Shown here in pieces: positions 30,696 to 33,719 of a stretch of DNA of 33,719 nucleotides (its first letter is position 1; every line of letters starts with the position of its first letter). Source of the DNA: Lentisphaerota bacterium (lineage in GTDB: Bacteria; Verrucomicrobiota; Kiritimatiellia; RFP12; JAAYLN01); assembly GCA_012521875.1 (NCBI GenBank), contig JAAYLN010000062.1:1-33719 (forward strand), read 5' to 3'. The translations under genes and the position numbers were made by a program. Below the pieces are notes generated by a model. It was not told where the DNA came from, made no database searches, and worked only from the letters and a program-made list of their open reading frames with translations.

Positions 30696-30969
30696 GGTCT
30701 TTCCCGTGTGATTATAGCAAAAAGCCGGGTCTGGTTTCCCAACAGCGGTCCAATTCCGCTGAGGTGGAAAACCAGACCAGGCAAAAAAAAGTGACCGATC
30801 CCCTCTTACAGCTATGGCTTGGCGATGGACAGGCACCGCCAAGGTGGAATGCACGCGACAGAGTGCTCCACATTTTTTAAAGATGGGGATCGGTCATTTG
30901 GAAGAGTATCATAGGGCAGATAGAAAAGAAACCCCAAAATTTAAAAACCCCAAAATTCAAAAATCATGG
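30696..30969. repeat. Gap with inverted-repeat elements upstream of the epimerase gene
   Basis: No gene. An imperfect hairpin at 30728-30778 pairs GGTCTGGTTTCCCAACAGCGG with CCGCTGAGGTGGAAAACCAG and beyond. A second element runs from TGACCGATCCCC (30792-30803) to its perfect complement GGGGATCGGTCA (30885-30896) and contains a CTTGGCG/CGCCAAG stem (30818-30843). Near 30931-30962 the 16-bp unit ACCCCAAAATTTAAAA occurs twice in tandem with one change. Confidence 0.78.
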
Positions 30970-30975
30970 TATAAT
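30967..30975 (+). promoter_or_regulatory. Extended -10 promoter for the epimerase gene
   Basis: TGGTATAAT has both the TG extension and a perfect -10. No good -35 is seen at the right distance, which is usual for extended -10 promoters. The gene start is 57 nt downstream. Confidence 0.55.
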
Positions 30976-31032
30976 ATGCCCATGAACCGCCAGACACCAA
31001 GGATCTGGCGCGGCAAACGGAAAGGAAACGAC

Positions 31033-31968
31033 ATGCGGCGTAAAGTACTGGTATTCGGGGCCACGGGCGAGATTGGCGGACGCATCGCGCGTCTCTGCGC
31101 GGACGCCGGACACGAGGTCATCGGCGTGAGCCGCGGCACGAACACGCGTCCGATGGTGGATCTGACGGGCGTGGAGATGCTGCAGGGCAACAAGCACGAC
31201 TCCACCTTCCTCAAGGAGGTCTGCGCGCCGCGCAGGCCTGAGGTGGTAATCGACTCCGTGCCCTCGATCGACGCCGCCAACCAGCTTTGGAAGCACTTCC
31301 CGGGCGCCGGGAACTTCTTCTTCTGCGGCTCGACCGGGCGCTATGTGCCGCTGCAGTTCCTGCCGGCCGACGAGTCGCACCCGTGGCGGGAGGAGACCCC
31401 GGTCAATTTCTACCGCCAGTGCGAGATGGACATCCACTTCCTCGACCTCTGGGAGCGCGAGAAGTTTCCGGTGACCATCTTCTGCCCCACCAACATCATC
31501 GGCGAGCACCGCATACCGCTCGAGCTTTGGGGCGGACGCGACATCGGGTTCTTCAAGCGTCTCAAGGCGCACGAGCCGGTTCCCATTCCACCCTGCGGGA
31601 ATGTGCTGGTGCAGTCGGGCTACAACTGGGATCTGGCCAGCGCCTTTGCCCTGGCCGTCGATCATCCCGATGCTGTCCGCGGCGAGACCTTCATCATCTC
31701 CTGCAAGCACGCCATCACACTCGGACGCTACCTCGAGACGGCCAAGGCGTTTCTCAACAGCCGCTCGGAGATCGTGACGGTCACACCCGAAGAGCTGGTC
31801 GAGACCATTCCCGGCGTGAGGATACGCCACGGACTCGATTTCCTGCTTGAGCACATGTGCTTCGACATCGGCAAGGCCGAGCGCATGCTGGGCTATGCCC
31901 CCACCCATACCACGGAGCAGGGGCTGGAGAAGGCGCTGGCCTGGTGCGAGGCCGCCGGCCTGCTATAA
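31033..31968 (+). CDS. NAD-dependent epimerase/dehydratase-like protein (atypical SDR)
   Basis: A 311-residue Rossmann-fold protein with the dinucleotide-binding motif FGATGEIGG (8-16), the FFFCGSTGRYVPL strand, and PTNIIGEH in the substrate domain. This is the extended/atypical SDR group that includes sugar-nucleotide epimerases and CSP41-like RNA-binding proteins. The catalytic YxxxK is replaced by YRQCE (Tyr127, Glu131), so epimerase activity is doubtful. ATG 31033 has AAGGAAA at 5-nt spacing; upstream ATGs at 30976 and 30982 in the same frame are less likely. A hairpin terminator follows. Confidence 0.82.
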   Translation: MRRKVLVFGATGEIGGRIARLCADAGHEVIGVSRGTNTRPMVDLTGVEMLQGNKHDSTFLKEVCAPRRPEVVIDSVPSIDAANQLWKHFPGAGNFFFCGSTGRYVPLQFLPADESHPWREETPVNFYRQCEMDIHFLDLWEREKFPVTIFCPTNIIGEHRIPLELWGGRDIGFFKRLKAHEPVPIPPCGNVLVQSGYNWDLASAFALAVDHPDAVRGETFIISCKHAITLGRYLETAKAFLNSRSEIVTVTPEELVETIPGVRIRHGLDFLLEHMCFDIGKAERMLGYAPTHTTEQGLEKALAWCEAAGLL

Positions 31969-31971
31969 AAC

Positions 31972-32003
31972 CGAAACCCGCAGCGTTTCCACTGCGGGTT
32001 TCG
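31972..32003. terminator. Hairpin terminator between convergent genes
   Basis: CGAAACCCGCAG - CGTTTCCA - CTGCGGGTTTCG is a perfect 12-bp stem, 3 nt after the epimerase stop and 23 nt before the end of the convergent gene. Read on the minus strand it is followed by GTTTTAT, so it can act as an intrinsic terminator for that gene. For the plus strand the tail is only CTCTGTG. Confidence 0.82.
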
Positions 32004-32026
32004 CTCTGTGTCAATCGGTCGGCCGA

Positions 32027-33719
32027 CTACTCCGCATAACGCATTTGGACGCAAATCCGGTAGAAGCCGCGCGGGCCAATGTGCGGGATCGCGAGCAGCA
32101 TCCTGCCGTCCGGCACATTGCTGTCGGTTGCCATCCTGCGGGAGCCTTCGGTCCACTCACCACGGAGGTCGCTGGTGAAGAGAACCGAGTAGTAGAGGCC
32201 CTTCCTCGCCGCGACAAAGACAGCCGTGTCGTTGGTCGCCGCGACGGCGAGCGGGATGTCCCTGATGGCCTGGTTGACAGCCGCCCGGACAGCATCCGAG
32301 GTCGCCTCCGTCATCACGACCGCGACAAACCAGTTTCCGCCGCGCTGGATCACCACGCCCTCGAACATGTTCTTGTAGGCATCCTGATCGGCGACTGTAT
32401 CCGCGACGGCGGCCGGGATCGCGATGATGTTGTTGCCGCCTGCAGCCGCAAGCACAGCCTCGGATTCTTCCTTTGATATCGTGCCGAACGACTGCCCCGG
32501 TTCAAGCTTTAGTGGCACATTGAAGTAGGCCGTGGGAACCGAAACCGCGACGGGCGCTTCCGTCTGGACGAACGCCGCGTTCGACAGATGGTATGTCCCG
32601 GCGGGGATCGCCGATCCGGCGCTCGCCGTACCCGCATACCAGAGCGTGGGCCATTCCCGCTCGTCGGAAGGCGTCGGGACAGCGGACGGAACCGCCAGGA
32701 CCGTGTCGGCCGTGAACGTCTCGGTCACGCTGGCGACCACGAAGGTGTTGACGCCCTCGACCCATGTGCCCGGATCGCGGATGTCATCCGGCGTCATCGT
32801 CGGTGCGAAGATGCGCAGTTCAACCATCATCTCGGTGCCGACGTTGTCCTGGCTCAGGTTGAAGCCGCCACACTTGAACGTGCCCACGGTCTCGCGGATC
32901 TGCCGGTAGGTCCAATTGCTGAGCGTCGTCAGGTAGTTGAGCAGCGGCACCCTGACCCCGGCCGGGATCGCGTCCTTCGCGAAGAACCCGAGCCTGGCAT
33001 CCCCCGTCATGAAGAACGGGCTATCCTCGGGAATGGTGTAGTTGCCCGTGAGCCCCATCGAGTTGCGCGCGACGTCGCGGCTGAATGAGACCGTGTAGTC
33101 CACGTACCAGTCGTCCAGGGGCGTTGCGCCGCCCTGGGCCTCAAACTTGTAGTAGAACGTCGGCTTGAAATCGCAGACGTACTGCGGATGATCCACATCA
33201 TCCGTGAGTTCGACGACGAGGAAGGGATCTTCGGCCGCGATTTCAGCGTCAGACAGCTTGGTCACGGCGCACGGCATCCCGAAATAGGCCGTAGGAACCG
33301 AAACCGCGACTGGTCTTGTCGTCCGGACGAACTTCGCGTTCGAAAGATGGTACGCCCCGGCGGGGATCGCCGCTGAGGCGCTAGCTGTGCCCGCATACCA
33401 GAGCATGGGCCATTCCCGCTCGTCGGAAGGCGTCGGGACGGCAGCCGGGATCATCTGGATCTTGTCGGCAGTGAACGTCTCGGTCACGCTGGCGACCACG
33501 AACGTGTTGACGCCTTCGACCCATGTGCTCGAATCGCGGATCTCCTCCGGCGTCATCGTCGGCGCGAAGAGGCGAAGTTCGACCGTCATCTCGGTGCCGA
33601 CGTTGTCCGTGCTCAAATTGAAGGCACCGCATTTGAACGTGCCCACGTTCTCGCGGACCTGACGGTAGGTCCAGTTGCTGAGCGTCGTCAGGTAGTTGAG
33701 CAGCGGCACCTTGACCCCG
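32027..33719 (-). CDS. Repeat protein with 253-aa tandem units, C-terminal part (runs off right edge)
   Basis: The frame is open to the right edge; the track's start at 33709 is an internal GTG (Val) codon that matches a position inside the second repeat. At least 560 residues are visible. Two tandem copies start VPLLNYLTTLSNWTYRQ (about 33709 and 32950), exactly 759 nt apart. Copies are very similar over their first half (GTFKCG.FNLS.DNVGTEM, APTMTP, WVEGVNTFVVASVTETFTAD). The last copy is cut by a different C-terminal domain (about residues 400-560) ending GFYRICVQMRYAE. I infer an exported or surface protein; the N-terminus is not visible. The family is not recognised. Confidence 0.8.
   Translation of the reverse strand, partial: GVKVPLLNYLTTLSNWTYRQVRENVGTFKCGAFNLSTDNVGTEMTVELRLFAPTMTPEEIRDSSTWVEGVNTFVVASVTETFTADKIQMIPAAVPTPSDEREWPMLWYAGTASASAAIPAGAYHLSNAKFVRTTRPVAVSVPTAYFGMPCAVTKLSDAEIAAEDPFLVVELTDDVDHPQYVCDFKPTFYYKFEAQGGATPLDDWYVDYTVSFSRDVARNSMGLTGNYTIPEDSPFFMTGDARLGFFAKDAIPAGVRVPLLNYLTTLSNWTYRQIRETVGTFKCGGFNLSQDNVGTEMMVELRIFAPTMTPDDIRDPGTWVEGVNTFVVASVTETFTADTVLAVPSAVPTPSDEREWPTLWYAGTASAGSAIPAGTYHLSNAAFVQTEAPVAVSVPTAYFNVPLKLEPGQSFGTISKEESEAVLAAAGGNNIIAIPAAVADTVADQDAYKNMFEGVVIQRGGNWFVAVVMTEATSDAVRAAVNQAIRDIPLAVAATNDTAVFVAARKGLYYSVLFTSDLRGEWTEGSRRMATDSNVPDGRMLLAIPHIGPRGFYRICVQMRYAE

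Overview
The window is high-G+C bacterial DNA. It most likely comes from the Planctomycetes-Verrucomicrobia-Chlamydiae (PVC) superphylum, and probably from a Kiritimatiellota, Lentisphaerota or Verrucomicrobiota lineage. The best marker is a 51-codon gene starting MSQHRSLRGSS. It matches the small basic protein family known from Chlamydiae and Verrucomicrobia, and it is not listed separately in the ORF track. The phylum is an inference. Coding density is ordinary, but several intergenic gaps are packed with dispersed repeats.

Layout: (1) 1-1393, minus strand: the N-terminal part of a large secreted protein with a LamG-like region, running off the left edge and preceded by a tiny translationally coupled ORF. 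(2) 1626-5544, minus: feoA-feoB-MATE, an iron(II)-uptake operon with a promoter whose spacer holds a DtxR/IdeR-like palindrome. (3) 5612-7240, minus: a xylose-isomerase-like TIM-barrel gene and an ExoX-like DEDD exonuclease gene. (4) 7331-9560, plus: small basic protein, an SH3b-domain secreted protein, and panC. (5) 9561-11260: a 1.7-kb repeat field without a supportable gene. (6) 11261-18086, plus: the Rnf/Rsx complex in the order A-B-C-D-G-E, followed 19 bp later by a membrane-anchored pseudokinase. (7) 18076-19074, minus: a YghZ/Gpr-type aldo-keto reductase. (8) 19158-19330: a mirror-symmetric 6+6 array of a 13-bp repeat. (9) 19377-21974, minus: dnaX-ybaB-recR. (10) 21975-22912: a repeat-rich gap. 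(11) 22913-23436, minus: a RelE/ParE-type toxin with its antitoxin. (12) 23577-29033, plus: DUF58, BatA-like vWA protein, and a 927-aa double-vWA protein. (13) 29034-30200: a repeat-rich gap. (14) 30201-30695, minus: a Yip1-like membrane protein; a gap with inverted-repeat elements; then a plus-strand NAD-dependent epimerase-like gene. (15) 32027-33719, minus: the C-terminal part of a protein with a 253-aa tandem repeat, running off the right edge.

Most genes are housekeeping or energy and ion metabolism. Rnf couples ferredoxin:NAD+ electron transfer to ion pumping, Feo supplies iron, PanC makes pantothenate for CoA, and DnaX/RecR serve replication and repair. The least explained content is the intergenic DNA. 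Recurring modules sit in a conserved order: phased GACAAAG arrays, a CACTTAAACCC module, hairpin clusters with complementary loops, and long imperfect palindromes. No transposase gene is visible in the window to account for them.
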